From contig CAUJIH010000045.1 in NCBI GenBank assembly GCA_963205275.1, positions 1 to 64,000 on the forward strand: DNA of 64,000 nucleotides, in the 5' to 3' direction. The translations under genes and the position numbers were made by a program. Source of the stretch: Verrucomicrobiota bacterium (GTDB lineage Bacteria; Verrucomicrobiota; Verrucomicrobiia; Verrucomicrobiales; DEV007). Of the stretch, positions 18,530-26,915 are shown piece by piece (within the stretch, counting starts at the first letter, position 1; every line of letters begins with the position of its first letter). Below the pieces are notes generated by a model. The model made no database searches, was not told the DNA's origin, and was given only the letters and a program-made list of their open reading frames with translations.

Positions 18530-20296
18530 ATGACCCACTCCCATCCGAAACCCGAAGTCCGCCTGACCGGGATAGGGGTGTCGCCAGGAGTTGCCATCGG
18601 GCCGTCGGAACGAATCGGACGCGCATTGGAGGAGCCGGAGCGAATTCTGATCGAACGGAGCCTAGTAGAGGAGGAACGCGATCGACTCAATGAAGCGATC
18701 GTCAAAACTCGTTCACAAATCTTGGCTTTGCAGGAGGAAATCGGAACACGAGCCGACGGAGCATCAATTCTCGACGCTCATCTGCTGATTCTCGAGGACA
18801 GCGCTCTGCTGAGCGAAGTATTTCGCATTGTAGAGACGGAAAAGCTCTCCATCGACTGGGTCTATTACTCGGTCTCAAAACGCTACATCGATACATTGCG
18901 CAAGGTCGCCGACCCGTATCTACGTGATCGGGCTGAGGATATCGAGGACGTAGCGAGACGCCTCCTGCACAATCTACGACTAGACGGTGGAGAGATTGGA
19001 CTTCGACTTCAGTATCCTGATACAGCGATTCTCTTCGCACGCGATCTATCTCCTTCTGATATGATCGCGGTAGATCGGGCGCACATTCGGGGATTCGCTA
19101 CAGAACTCGGCAGCCCTACCTCCCACTCGGCCATCATGGCTCGATCTCTGAACATTCCCGCCGTGGTCGCTCTCCACGGAATCCCTGACGATTTCTCCGC
19201 TAGGGAGATCGCCATCGTGGACGGGCGTCGCGGTATAGTGATCCTCCGGCCTTCTCAGGAAACACTCTCGTCCTACGAAATCGAAATCGAACGAGAGAAG
19301 AGTCTGCTAAGCGATCTCGGCACACTCAGAAGCGCGAAAACCCAGACTGCTGACGGCTTTCAACTCACGCTTTCGGCGAATCTGGAGTTTGTCGAGGAAC
19401 TCGAGAGCATTCGCGACAGTGGGGCCGAGGGAGTCGGCCTCTATCGCACCGAATTTTTCTATATCAGTCAAAGCGAGCTGCGTAGTGAAGAAAATCAGGC
19501 GGAAAACTACGAGAGAGTCGTCCGGGCCATGCACCCGCACGGAGCGACGATCCGCACTCTGGACATCGGCGGTGACAAGTTCTGCCCGGAACTGTTCGAG
19601 CACCCTGAGCCCAATCCTTTTCTAGGCTGGCGCGGCATCCGCCTCAGTCTCGACCGGCAGGAGGAATTCCGCACTCAACTACGAGCCATACTTCGAGCGA
19701 GCGCCTTCGGAAAGACCCGCATCATGTTTCCCTTCATCTGTTCTCTGAAGGAAGTTCGTGCGGCTCGTCAGCAAGTCGAGATCGCTAAGGACGAGCTTCG
19801 GCAGCAAGGCGTCGCCTTCGATGAGCAAATCGAGGTAGGCGTCATGATCGAGATTCCCAGCGCCGTCATGATCGCCGATCACATCGCGAAGGAGGTCGAT
19901 TTTTTCAGTATTGGAACCAATGACTTGATCCAGTATGCGACAGCAGTGGATCGCGTGAACGACCGTGTCGCGCATCTCTATCAGCCCGCGCATCCCGCTG
20001 TGATCGCTATGGTGCGGGAAACGATCGCAGCCGCTCATCGAAACGGAATCTGGTGCGGTATCTGCGGAGAAGTCGCCAGTGATCCCGTCCTAGCCCCGCT
20101 CTGGATCGGACTGAAAGTGGACGAGCTATCTGTCGGAGTGGCGCAAGTTCTGCGGATGCGTCGCGTCATCTCACGCCTCCGTTCCACCGAGTGCCAAAAA
20201 CTAGCTGAATCTGTGCTAAATTGCGGTACAGCGGATGAGATTCTAGCCCTTTGTCGCAAGCTTACCTCTCAGGCTTATCCAGAATTACTTTCGTGA
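18530..20296 (+). CDS. ptsI: Phosphoenolpyruvate-protein phosphotransferase (PTS enzyme I)
   Basis: 588 residues, close to the usual 570-580. It takes phosphate from PEP to its active-site His199 (in TSHSAIMARS) and passes it to HPr His15. The C-terminal PEP-binding barrel carries the expected GVGLYRTEFFY, FSIGTNDLIQYA and WCGICGEVASDP motifs. There is no GAF domain, so it is plain enzyme I, not the nitrogen PTS form. Third gene of the hprK-HPr-enzyme I cluster; a TATAAT upstream may give it its own promoter. Confidence 0.95.
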   Translation: MTHSHPKPEVRLTGIGVSPGVAIGPSERIGRALEEPERILIERSLVEEERDRLNEAIVKTRSQILALQEEIGTRADGASILDAHLLILEDSALLSEVFRIVETEKLSIDWVYYSVSKRYIDTLRKVADPYLRDRAEDIEDVARRLLHNLRLDGGEIGLRLQYPDTAILFARDLSPSDMIAVDRAHIRGFATELGSPTSHSAIMARSLNIPAVVALHGIPDDFSAREIAIVDGRRGIVILRPSQETLSSYEIEIEREKSLLSDLGTLRSAKTQTADGFQLTLSANLEFVEELESIRDSGAEGVGLYRTEFFYISQSELRSEENQAENYERVVRAMHPHGATIRTLDIGGDKFCPELFEHPEPNPFLGWRGIRLSLDRQEEFRTQLRAILRASAFGKTRIMFPFICSLKEVRAARQQVEIAKDELRQQGVAFDEQIEVGVMIEIPSAVMIADHIAKEVDFFSIGTNDLIQYATAVDRVNDRVAHLYQPAHPAVIAMVRETIAAAHRNGIWCGICGEVASDPVLAPLWIGLKVDELSVGVAQVLRMRRVISRLRSTECQKLAESVLNCGTADEILALCRKLTSQAYPELLS

Positions 20297-20319
20297 ATCT
20301 CAGCACAGAGATTCCCGTA

Positions 20320-20346
20320 TTGACCAGCGACCTCACCGAGTATAAT
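20320..20346 (+). promoter_or_regulatory. Candidate sigma-70 promoter of the yellow/MRJP-like gene
   Basis: TTGACC (20320-20325) and TATAAT (20341-20346) are 15 nt apart. The ATG lies at 20358, so a transcript would have a leader of only a few bases, one of several such arrangements in this window. Confidence 0.5.
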
Positions 20347-20357
20347 CGATCTTACGA

Positions 20358-21560
20358 ATGTTATCTTTGTCTCATCACCAGAAACCCCGGCATCGAAAGT
20401 GCTGGACAGCTCTCGTGATGCTGCTGTCGCTGATCTTTTTCACAGGTCGCCTCCCTGCACCGGAACTCCCTAGCCTGAAACTCCCCTCCTGGACTCGCTT
20501 TCGGAAAAACACGGAGCAGCTTCTGGAGAGTGCTCAGGCTCCCATCGGCCCCGGCGGAATGTGCCTGCTGCCGACGGGAGAGTATATCATCTCGGGACAC
20601 CCATTTTTCCTCCCTCAGTATCGAGTGATGAAGCAGGAGAAAGACGGGCAGTGGCTTCCCTTTCCCGACGAGGCGATGAACACTCCTGGCTCTGGCAATC
20701 CCGTCGTGCTCGATTCCGTGATCGGGCTAGCCTGCGATCCACGTGGGATCATCTGGATGCTGGATAACGGAAGGCGTTCGGGCACTGATGCCAAGCTGGT
20801 CGCCTGGGATACGAAGCGGAATCAGCTCCACAAGGTCGTCGTAATCGACAGCCACGCCCTGAGTCCGAATTCCTTTCTCACCAATCTCGTACTCGATCCG
20901 GCAACTCCGCATGTCTATCTCTCCGACCCGGCGGACGGGATTACATCGGCCATCCTCATCGTCAATATCGAGAGCGGCCTGGTGCGTCGCGTGCTGCAAG
21001 GGCATCGCTCCGTCCAGAAGGAAGCGGATATCCGTCTCGCCGTCGATGGAAAACTCATCGAAGTCCGCAAACCGGACGGCAACGCAGCAAGTCCCCTCAC
21101 GGGAGTCAGCCCCATCGCCATCGATCGGAAAGGTGAATGGCTCTACTACGGCGCTCGCGACAGCACATCGCTCTATAAAATCCGGACAGAATTCCTGCTT
21201 CGCACGGACATCACGGCGGAAGTTCTCGCAACGCAAGTCACCGGCGTCTCGCAGAAGCCCATCTGCGACGCGATGACGATCGACGGGAGAGGGCGCATCT
21301 ACTTCGCCGACATCGCTCGCGGTTCCATCGACTACGTCGAGCCAGACGACAATTTCCTCAACCTCCGCAGCCTAGTCCAAGATCCACGAATCGTGTGGCC
21401 CGGTGGCCTAAGCATCGGTCCTGACGGTCAACTTCATTTCTTCTGCAGCCAGCTCCACCGCACGTCCTTTTTCAATAGTGGAAAAGACGTTACGGCCCCC
21501 CCTTACTCGATTTTTAAGGCGCGCCCTATCACGTCGAGCCGCTTTAGTTTCGGGCCGTGA
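20358..21560 (+). CDS. Secreted major royal jelly / yellow-family six-bladed propeller protein
   Basis: 400 residues with an N-terminal hydrophobic export segment (about 17-35). The body resembles the MRJP/yellow (L-dopachrome tautomerase-related) family: GLACDPRGIIWMLDNG, LVLDPATPHVYLSDPADG, a block around FLTNLV, and a late DAMTIDGRGRIYFADI. Bacterial members are secreted or periplasmic propellers with poorly known substrates; lactonase or isomerase roles have been suggested for the family in general. The gene overlaps or abuts prmC (stop TGA 21558-21560) and is probably co-transcribed with it. Confidence 0.72.
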   Translation: MLSLSHHQKPRHRKCWTALVMLLSLIFFTGRLPAPELPSLKLPSWTRFRKNTEQLLESAQAPIGPGGMCLLPTGEYIISGHPFFLPQYRVMKQEKDGQWLPFPDEAMNTPGSGNPVVLDSVIGLACDPRGIIWMLDNGRRSGTDAKLVAWDTKRNQLHKVVVIDSHALSPNSFLTNLVLDPATPHVYLSDPADGITSAILIVNIESGLVRRVLQGHRSVQKEADIRLAVDGKLIEVRKPDGNAASPLTGVSPIAIDRKGEWLYYGARDSTSLYKIRTEFLLRTDITAEVLATQVTGVSQKPICDAMTIDGRGRIYFADIARGSIDYVEPDDNFLNLRSLVQDPRIVWPGGLSIGPDGQLHFFCSQLHRTSFFNSGKDVTAPPYSIFKARPITSSRFSFGP

Positions 21561-21568
21561 GTTTTTTC

Positions 21569-22441
21569 ATGACGACCATTCTCGACATTCTGAAAAGCGG
21601 CACCGAATACCTGACGCGACACGGGGTAGAAGAAGCTCGCCTGAACATGGAGCTGATGATGGCGCACGTGCTGGGAGTCGGACGTATGCAGCTCTACATC
21701 GACTTCGATCGACCCCTGTCGGAGGACTCCATCACCCGACTCCGCGAGTTCACGATACGCCGGGGAAAACGCGAACCTCTCCAGTACATCCTCGGATCTG
21801 TCGAGTTCTGCGATCTAGAGTTTCTCGTCGATCCCCGCGTGCTGATCCCACGCCCCGAGACGGAAGAACTCGTGTATCATCTTCTCAAAAGAGACTGGCC
21901 CGAGGGCGCGAGAATCCTGGACGTGGGTTGTGGATCAGGAGCCATCGGGCTGTCTCTCGCACACCATCTGGCGAGTCGAAACGTCCACGTCACCCTAGTG
22001 GACATTTCTCCGGACGCCCTGGCACTTGCCAAAGAGAATGCGAGACGCCTGCTCTCCGATTCCGACGCCCTTCCCATTCGCTTTGTAGAATCCGATCTGT
22101 TTTCCGCTCTCGAAAACCAGCAATTCCATCTGATCGTCTCCAATTTGCCCTACGTGTCTCTACGCGAAAAGGACAGAGGTGAACTCAGCCCCGAAGTTCT
22201 CCGCGAGCCAGCTTTGGCTCTCTTTGGCGGCGATGTGGGAGACGAGATTCAGCGGCGCTGTCTCTCTTCCGCCTGGAGTTTTCTCCTACCGGGAGGAAGC
22301 ATAGCGATGGAACTCGGGATCGCCGATGGAACAGGACTGAAACAGCTCGCAGAGACGATGGGCTACGAGCCCGTTGCCCTGAAAAGCGATCTCTCGGGAA
22401 TCCAACGCTTCCTTTTTGCAGAAAAGCCTGCTTCCGTCTAA
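21569..22441 (+). CDS. prmC: Release factor glutamine methyltransferase
   Basis: 290 residues from ATG 21569; a GTG at 21557 overlapping the previous stop is the alternative. PrmC methylates the GGQ glutamine of peptide chain release factors. An N-terminal helical domain precedes a Rossmann SAM domain with LDVGCGSGAIG (about 117-127) and PRVLIPRPETEELV before it. The catalytic tetrapeptide is NLPY (192-195) rather than the commoner NPPY, a change of the second residue that keeps the Asn and Tyr. No release factor gene is adjacent. Confidence 0.9.
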   Translation: MTTILDILKSGTEYLTRHGVEEARLNMELMMAHVLGVGRMQLYIDFDRPLSEDSITRLREFTIRRGKREPLQYILGSVEFCDLEFLVDPRVLIPRPETEELVYHLLKRDWPEGARILDVGCGSGAIGLSLAHHLASRNVHVTLVDISPDALALAKENARRLLSDSDALPIRFVESDLFSALENQQFHLIVSNLPYVSLREKDRGELSPEVLREPALALFGGDVGDEIQRRCLSSAWSFLLPGGSIAMELGIADGTGLKQLAETMGYEPVALKSDLSGIQRFLFAEKPASV

Positions 22442-22545
22442 GATACGGACACTCTGATAATTGGTGTTTTTTAAATACTTTACTGGCAGAAAGCCCGTCT
22501 CTGTGCTTCGGTCGGGAAAGTAACTCACCACTCTCACTTTATTTC

Positions 22546-23814
22546 ATGGAAAAATTCGTCGTTCAAGGAGGCAAAGAACTCTCTGGCAGCATCAACATCA
22601 GCGGATCGAAAAATTCATCCCTACCGATTCTCGCAGCTTCTCTTCTCACTCGCGAAACCTGCGTCATACGACGCGTGCCAGACGTCGCGGATACGAACTA
22701 CATGATCCAGATTCTCCAGAATCTGGGAGCCGAGGTAGAACGGGCGAGCGGAAACGTCACCATCCGCAGCGAAAAACTGCGCAGTCATGAGGCTCCCTAC
22801 GATCTGGTGCGAAAAATGCGGGCCTCCGTCTGCACGATGGGTCCCCTCTTGGCTCGTCGGAATCGAGCCGATGTCTCCATGCCCGGCGGATGCGTGATCG
22901 GAGATCGACCGATCGATCTCCACCTGCGCGGACTAGAGGGATTCGGCGCTGTCTCTCGAGTCGAAGGCGGAACGGTGCATCTAGAAGCACATGACGGACT
23001 CAAAGGAGCCGAAATCAACATGAGCGGGAAACACGGAGTCACCGTCCTCGGTACGGACAACGTGATGATGGCCGCCACGCTGGCCCAGGGCACCACCGTG
23101 ATCGTCGGAGCAGCCTGTGAACCTGAAGTAGTCGATCTCGCGAATTTCCTGAATGCGATGGGTGCCAAAATTTCCGGAGCCGGGACACCTCGCATCGTAA
23201 TCGAAGGGGTCGAAGAGCTCGGAGGAGCGGAGCACACAGTCATCCCAGACCGAATCGAGGCGGGCACTTTCCTCGTCGCAGGAGCCATCGCCTCACCGAA
23301 GGGAATTACGCTCAACCGTGTCGCTCCCGAGCATCTGATCGCCGTAACCGACGTACTACAGCGCTGCGGATGCACTGTCGAAATCTCAGAGCATTCGATC
23401 CGCATTGCACGCGCTGAGAATCCGACGGGTGCCCACATTATCACCGAACCCTATCCCGGATTCCCCACTGACATGCAGGCTCAGATGTGCGCTCTCTTCG
23501 CTACCACTCCCGGAACGAGTGTAGTGCGGGACACGATCTTTCCTCAGCGCTTTATGCATGCGGCGGAAATGAAGCGCATGGGTGCCGATATCGAAGTCAG
23601 CGACGGCACCGCACTGATTCATGGAGTCGAGCAACTGAGCGCTGCCCCAGTGATGGCGAGCGATCTCCGTGCCTCTGCCGCATTAGTTCTCGCTGCTCTC
23701 ACAGCAAAAGGCGACACAGAAATCTCTCGCGTATATCACATCGATCGCGGGTATGAACACATCGACGAAAAGCTGATGGCTCTCGGAGCGACGATTCAAC
23801 GACTCCCTGCTTAA
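22546..23814 (+). CDS. murA: UDP-N-acetylglucosamine 1-carboxyvinyltransferase
   Basis: 422 residues, full length. It transfers enolpyruvate from PEP to UDP-GlcNAc, the first committed step of peptidoglycan synthesis, in the cytoplasm. Lys22-Asn23 at the N-terminus (GSKNSSLP) and the catalytic loop Cys116 in MPGGCVIGDRP are present, so fosfomycin sensitivity is expected (Cys, not Asp). Last housekeeping gene before the accessory island. Confidence 0.96.
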   Translation: MEKFVVQGGKELSGSINISGSKNSSLPILAASLLTRETCVIRRVPDVADTNYMIQILQNLGAEVERASGNVTIRSEKLRSHEAPYDLVRKMRASVCTMGPLLARRNRADVSMPGGCVIGDRPIDLHLRGLEGFGAVSRVEGGTVHLEAHDGLKGAEINMSGKHGVTVLGTDNVMMAATLAQGTTVIVGAACEPEVVDLANFLNAMGAKISGAGTPRIVIEGVEELGGAEHTVIPDRIEAGTFLVAGAIASPKGITLNRVAPEHLIAVTDVLQRCGCTVEISEHSIRIARAENPTGAHIITEPYPGFPTDMQAQMCALFATTPGTSVVRDTIFPQRFMHAAEMKRMGADIEVSDGTALIHGVEQLSAAPVMASDLRASAALVLAALTAKGDTEISRVYHIDRGYEHIDEKLMALGATIQRLPA

Positions 23815-23929
23815 TCTCACCCTTTCTCACCCTTTCCCGGCATTCCCTGTATCAGAGCAGATTTCGGGAAAGAGATCAGTTGCAATAAGTCAAAAGCGAG
23901 ACTCTACGCTCGTTACGCTCGTTTTCAGA

Positions 23930-23998
23930 TTACTTCGCAGCACCGAAGAATTTGATTATGTAGACCTCACCGCTCTCGGCTGGCACGCTCGGATAAAA
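23930..23998 (-). pseudogene. 3'-end remnant of a DUF1080/hydrolase gene; left direct repeat of the island
   Basis: Read on the minus strand, this piece encodes FYPSVPAESGEVYIIKFFGAAK-stop (two overlapping halves: FYPSVPAESGEV, VYIIKFFGAAK). It matches the last residues and stop codon of the protein at 32601-34178 (FYPGAPGAPVESSEAYIIKFFGAAK, same split). The nucleotide match begins at the stop codons (23930 and 32601) and runs in the same orientation, with a short gap. The rest of the gene is absent; the sequence switches to RHS upstream region at about 24000. The 23815-24136 spacer holds nothing else I recognise apart from this and the RHS promoter region. Confidence 0.8.
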
Positions 23999-24099
23999 GG
24001 TGTCACGCTGCCCACTGCTGATGGCAGTATGCGGCTGTCGCCGTTGGAAGGAAAGTGCCCCCGCAGGCATCGCGCCGTCGCCTCTTTCGATAATCCGTG

Positions 24100-24127
24100 T
24101 TGACAGTCAAACTTCCCTAACTATTCT
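24100..24127 (+). promoter_or_regulatory. Candidate promoter of RHS toxin 1
   Basis: TTGACA (24100-24105), a 16-nt spacer and TATTCT (24122-24127). The GTG start at 24137 is only nine bases further, suggesting a leaderless or nearly leaderless message. The same arrangement is kept upstream of the truncated third copy (30862-30889), though that is part of the same duplication. Confidence 0.5.
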
Positions 24128-24136
24128 GCGTTTGCC

Positions 24137-26131
24137 GTGAATCTGGACATCCCAACGACAATCCGATCCCTCCTCCTTGCTGTGGTGGTCGGGATGGCTT
24201 GGACTGCCGCGACTGTGCAGGCGTCGTTTCCGACTCCCTATAACCCGGCCAGCGAAGACTCCAGCCAGTACGCCACCATCGCCCATCCGGGTAAGGTCGT
24301 GGTCACCGGCGAGGCCGATCCGGGCGCGAGCGTCAGCGTCGATGGACGCCCCGCCGCCGCCCGGCAGGGGCGCTACTTCGCCGACGAGATCGCCCTCGAC
24401 AACACCGCCTCGCCCGTCGCTGCCGGGATCGACATCGCCGCCACACTGGGGGCTGCCACCGAGACGCGCTCCGTCGAGGCCTTTGTTCCCGCTGCTCTTT
24501 CGTCTTTGGAATACGACGCAGACGGCAACCTCGCCTTCGATGGCAGAAACGACTATACCTGGGACGCCGAGAACCGTCTCGTCGAGATCAGCACCCGGTC
24601 CGGCCACGAAACCGTCGGAGCAGTGTTCCCCTCCTTCCGACAGCGGATGGACTACGACGACCTCGGTCGTCGCACCCGCTCACGCACCTGGCACAAGATC
24701 GGGGGCACGGAGCACCTCGTCCGCGACGACGCCTTCGTCTACGACGGATGGCGGCTCGCTGCGGTCTTGAGCGGGCATGACGGAGCCCTCCGGCAACGCT
24801 TCGCGTGGGGTCTCGACCTCAGCCATACCGTCGGCGGGGCAGGCAACGCCGGAGGCCTGCTCGTCTTCGAGGACAGCGTGCTCGGCCAGTCGCACTTCCC
24901 GCGCTACGACGGCAAGGGCAATGTCGTCGGCCTGATCGCTGCCAAGGGGGCACCTGCGAAAGCTCCAGCCGGGACTCCGGGCGCTGGGGAAATGTCGGCA
25001 ACTTACGAATACGATCCCTTCGGCAGCGCCCTCGCCGCGACGGGGCATTCCGCCACGCGCAATCCCTTCCGATTCGGCACTGTGCTGCAGGACCCGGTAA
25101 CGCGGTATTCCTACTACGGATACCGCTTCTACGACCCAGCGCACGGGCGGTGGCTGAGCCGCGATCCATTGGCGGAGGCGGGAGGGCTGAATTTGTATGG
25201 CTTCGTCGGCAATGATCCCGTCAATGCGGTGGATGTGCTGGGGATGGTCGATTGGTGGGATGTTTCCTCGTTTCTCGGCGACTTTGCCAAAATCGGGGGA
25301 ACCACGGCTTGGAACGGCGTCAAGACCGTCGGTCGAGGGCTGCTCTTCGGCACCTATGACCTGACCCATGCAGCTCAAGGCTTTTCTGGCGACATAGGGT
25401 ACGAGATTGGGATGCATGGCTTCGATGCTGTCATGAGCCGGTTTTCTCTCGGCGTCTACGACGAAGCCATCTGGTGGCGCGACTCGTTCAATGCCTTGAA
25501 CGATCCTTGCTACCGGCATCTACTGTCGGAGTCGCTGGCGTTGAATCTATATAACAATTCCGAAGAATACGCACAAGTAGCAGCGGATGCCTCGCTGGGA
25601 AACTTAGCCGGAGCAGGGATTATGAGGTTCGGAAATGCGAATCTACGCAACCCATTCCGAAAGAATGTCGCGGAATCCGCACCGGCAGAGGTTACAGTTG
25701 TTCCCGCCGCAGAGAATATAGATCAGCTCTCACCACTGCTTCAGCTGCAGAAAGACTTGTCAATATTGGTGAATCGCCAAGCTGCGGTTGTGGATCGGTG
25801 GCTTGGATCGAGCAGCAACCGTTGGGCACAGCTCTACCGATCAAATCTCAACACCAAACCCAACTTCGCGAAAGGTATCCGAGGGCGATTTTTGGACATC
25901 CGGACTCGATCGATATTTAGAGATATGTTTCGTGAAGTTCCAGGAACCCGGATTGACCGCACAATTCTCGGCTCTGGGAACAGATTGCGGCCTGACTTAT
26001 ATCTCCCAGATGTCGGCGGCAGGAGCGTGATCTTCGATGTGGGTGGATCGACGAAGGTTGTCGGCATCCTTAAGTATCAGGATATGGCGGACGATATTAT
26101 CCCCCTCATCCCAGCTCAATGGGTTCCGTAA
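24137..26131 (+). CDS. Short secreted RHS-repeat polymorphic toxin 1, nuclease-like C-terminal tip
   Basis: 664 residues from GTG. Sec signal (SLLLAVVVGMAWTAATVQA), an Ig-like motif VVTGEADPGASVSVDG, then an RHS core ending in DPVTRYSYYGYRFYDPAHG, LYGFVGNDP and NAVDVLGM (residue 370). After that the sequence is unlike the other copies except for a linker. The tip ends with RPDLYLP (Asp620), IFDVGG (Asp634) and STK (Lys640), a spacing that could fit a PD-(D/E)xK-type nuclease with a displaced lysine; this is inference. Known RHS proteins deliver such tips to rivals. This core is far shorter than a full cocoon. The candidate immunity gene starts 9 nt downstream. The tip is visibly lower in GC than the core. 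Confidence 0.82.
   Translation: MNLDIPTTIRSLLLAVVVGMAWTAATVQASFPTPYNPASEDSSQYATIAHPGKVVVTGEADPGASVSVDGRPAAARQGRYFADEIALDNTASPVAAGIDIAATLGAATETRSVEAFVPAALSSLEYDADGNLAFDGRNDYTWDAENRLVEISTRSGHETVGAVFPSFRQRMDYDDLGRRTRSRTWHKIGGTEHLVRDDAFVYDGWRLAAVLSGHDGALRQRFAWGLDLSHTVGGAGNAGGLLVFEDSVLGQSHFPRYDGKGNVVGLIAAKGAPAKAPAGTPGAGEMSATYEYDPFGSALAATGHSATRNPFRFGTVLQDPVTRYSYYGYRFYDPAHGRWLSRDPLAEAGGLNLYGFVGNDPVNAVDVLGMVDWWDVSSFLGDFAKIGGTTAWNGVKTVGRGLLFGTYDLTHAAQGFSGDIGYEIGMHGFDAVMSRFSLGVYDEAIWWRDSFNALNDPCYRHLLSESLALNLYNNSEEYAQVAADASLGNLAGAGIMRFGNANLRNPFRKNVAESAPAEVTVVPAAENIDQLSPLLQLQKDLSILVNRQAAVVDRWLGSSSNRWAQLYRSNLNTKPNFAKGIRGRFLDIRTRSIFRDMFREVPGTRIDRTILGSGNRLRPDLYLPDVGGRSVIFDVGGSTKVVGILKYQDMADDIIPLIPAQWVP
24263..25246 (+). 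repeat. RHS core repeat, copy 1
   Basis: This 984-bp segment aligns without gaps (constant offset 3232) to 27495-28478 and, over its first part, to copy 3 (offset 6761). Copies are almost identical, while sequences on either side of copies 1 and 2 differ. Confidence 0.9.
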
Positions 26132-26140
26132 TTTGATCCG

Positions 26141-26797
26141 ATGAAAAAATCTGAAGTAACCAAGAGATGGAACGATGTAAGCTTCGTTGCTGATGCGAAA
26201 GCTGCACTAGAGCGAGTTCTTGTCGCTAAGCAAGCAGCGACCGCAGTCGATCTGCGCGGCATCAAGATCGGGCTTGATGGAGTGCCGATTGGCTTCGAGG
26301 TAGCCGATTTCCTAGACGCGACTCTAATCGGTTCGGACGCTTCGTTCGCGCAGTTCTCGTGCTCGTTTGCTCGAGCGAATCTTCAGAATTCGATTTTTGT
26401 CCAAGCCGTTTTCGACACATGCGACTTCAAAAATACCAGGCTGTCGGAATGCGACTTTTCAGAGTCGCGGATTAACAGCCCGACGCTTGACGATGCTATC
26501 TTTAGTTCGTGTAAATTCGTGAATGCGCGAATTAGTGGGCGTGGATTAAACGAATACGGAGGACGGCGGGTGACTTTCAGCGGTTGTGATTTTACCGATG
26601 CTGTAATCCAGAATCTTCAACTTCGAGCTGTAACCTTTGAAGACTGCACTTTTGATCGAGCCGTCTTCAAAAAGTGTTACCTCGCAGGCGTAAAAGTGAA
26701 CGGCACTCCGATCGGGAAAGAGAGTTTTGAAGGCTGTCACGTTCAATCGCTCTCTGTAAACGGTTTCAGTGTGACGGAGGCAGGTGACAATTTTTGA
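26141..26797 (+). CDS. Pentapeptide-repeat protein, candidate immunity protein of RHS toxin 1
   Basis: 218 residues without signal peptide. The middle and C-terminal parts show repeated A/C-(D/N)-L/F-x-x units, for example DATLIGSDASF, FARANLQNSIF, CDFKNTRLSECDF, CKFVNARI, CDFTDAVI, CTFDRAVFKKCYL, which predict a right-handed quadrilateral beta-helix. It starts 9 nt after the RHS1 stop, and the order toxin then partner is that of polymorphic toxin loci. Established precedent: pentapeptide proteins such as McbG and Qnr/MfpA protect by mimicking DNA or shielding gyrase. Inference: it may neutralise a nucleic-acid-acting tip in this way. No Shine-Dalgarno is seen, so it is probably translated by coupling. 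Confidence 0.75.
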   Translation: MKKSEVTKRWNDVSFVADAKAALERVLVAKQAATAVDLRGIKIGLDGVPIGFEVADFLDATLIGSDASFAQFSCSFARANLQNSIFVQAVFDTCDFKNTRLSECDFSESRINSPTLDDAIFSSCKFVNARISGRGLNEYGGRRVTFSGCDFTDAVIQNLQLRAVTFEDCTFDRAVFKKCYLAGVKVNGTPIGKESFEGCHVQSLSVNGFSVTEAGDNF

Positions 26798-26824
26798 CAA
26801 AACATAGCCGCAAGGGTCTATTCT
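26794..26824 (+). promoter_or_regulatory. Weak candidate promoter of RHS toxin 2
   Basis: TTGACA (26794-26799, overlapping the previous stop) and TATTCT (26819-26824) with a long 19-nt spacer; TCTATT two bases earlier would give 17. The RHS2 start is at 26916. Confidence 0.3.
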
Positions 26825-26915
26825 GGAATTTAAAAAGCAGCCAAACTCAACCCTCTATGATGCCCGACCCGACAGGGTTCCGTCTCCACCTTCTCCTTTC
26901 CTCCCCCGACCATCC

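Noticed and set aside
24177-24770. A 197-codon Pro/Arg/Ser-rich frame within RHS1
   Set aside because: Low-complexity shadow of the RHS frame caused by GC-rich third positions.
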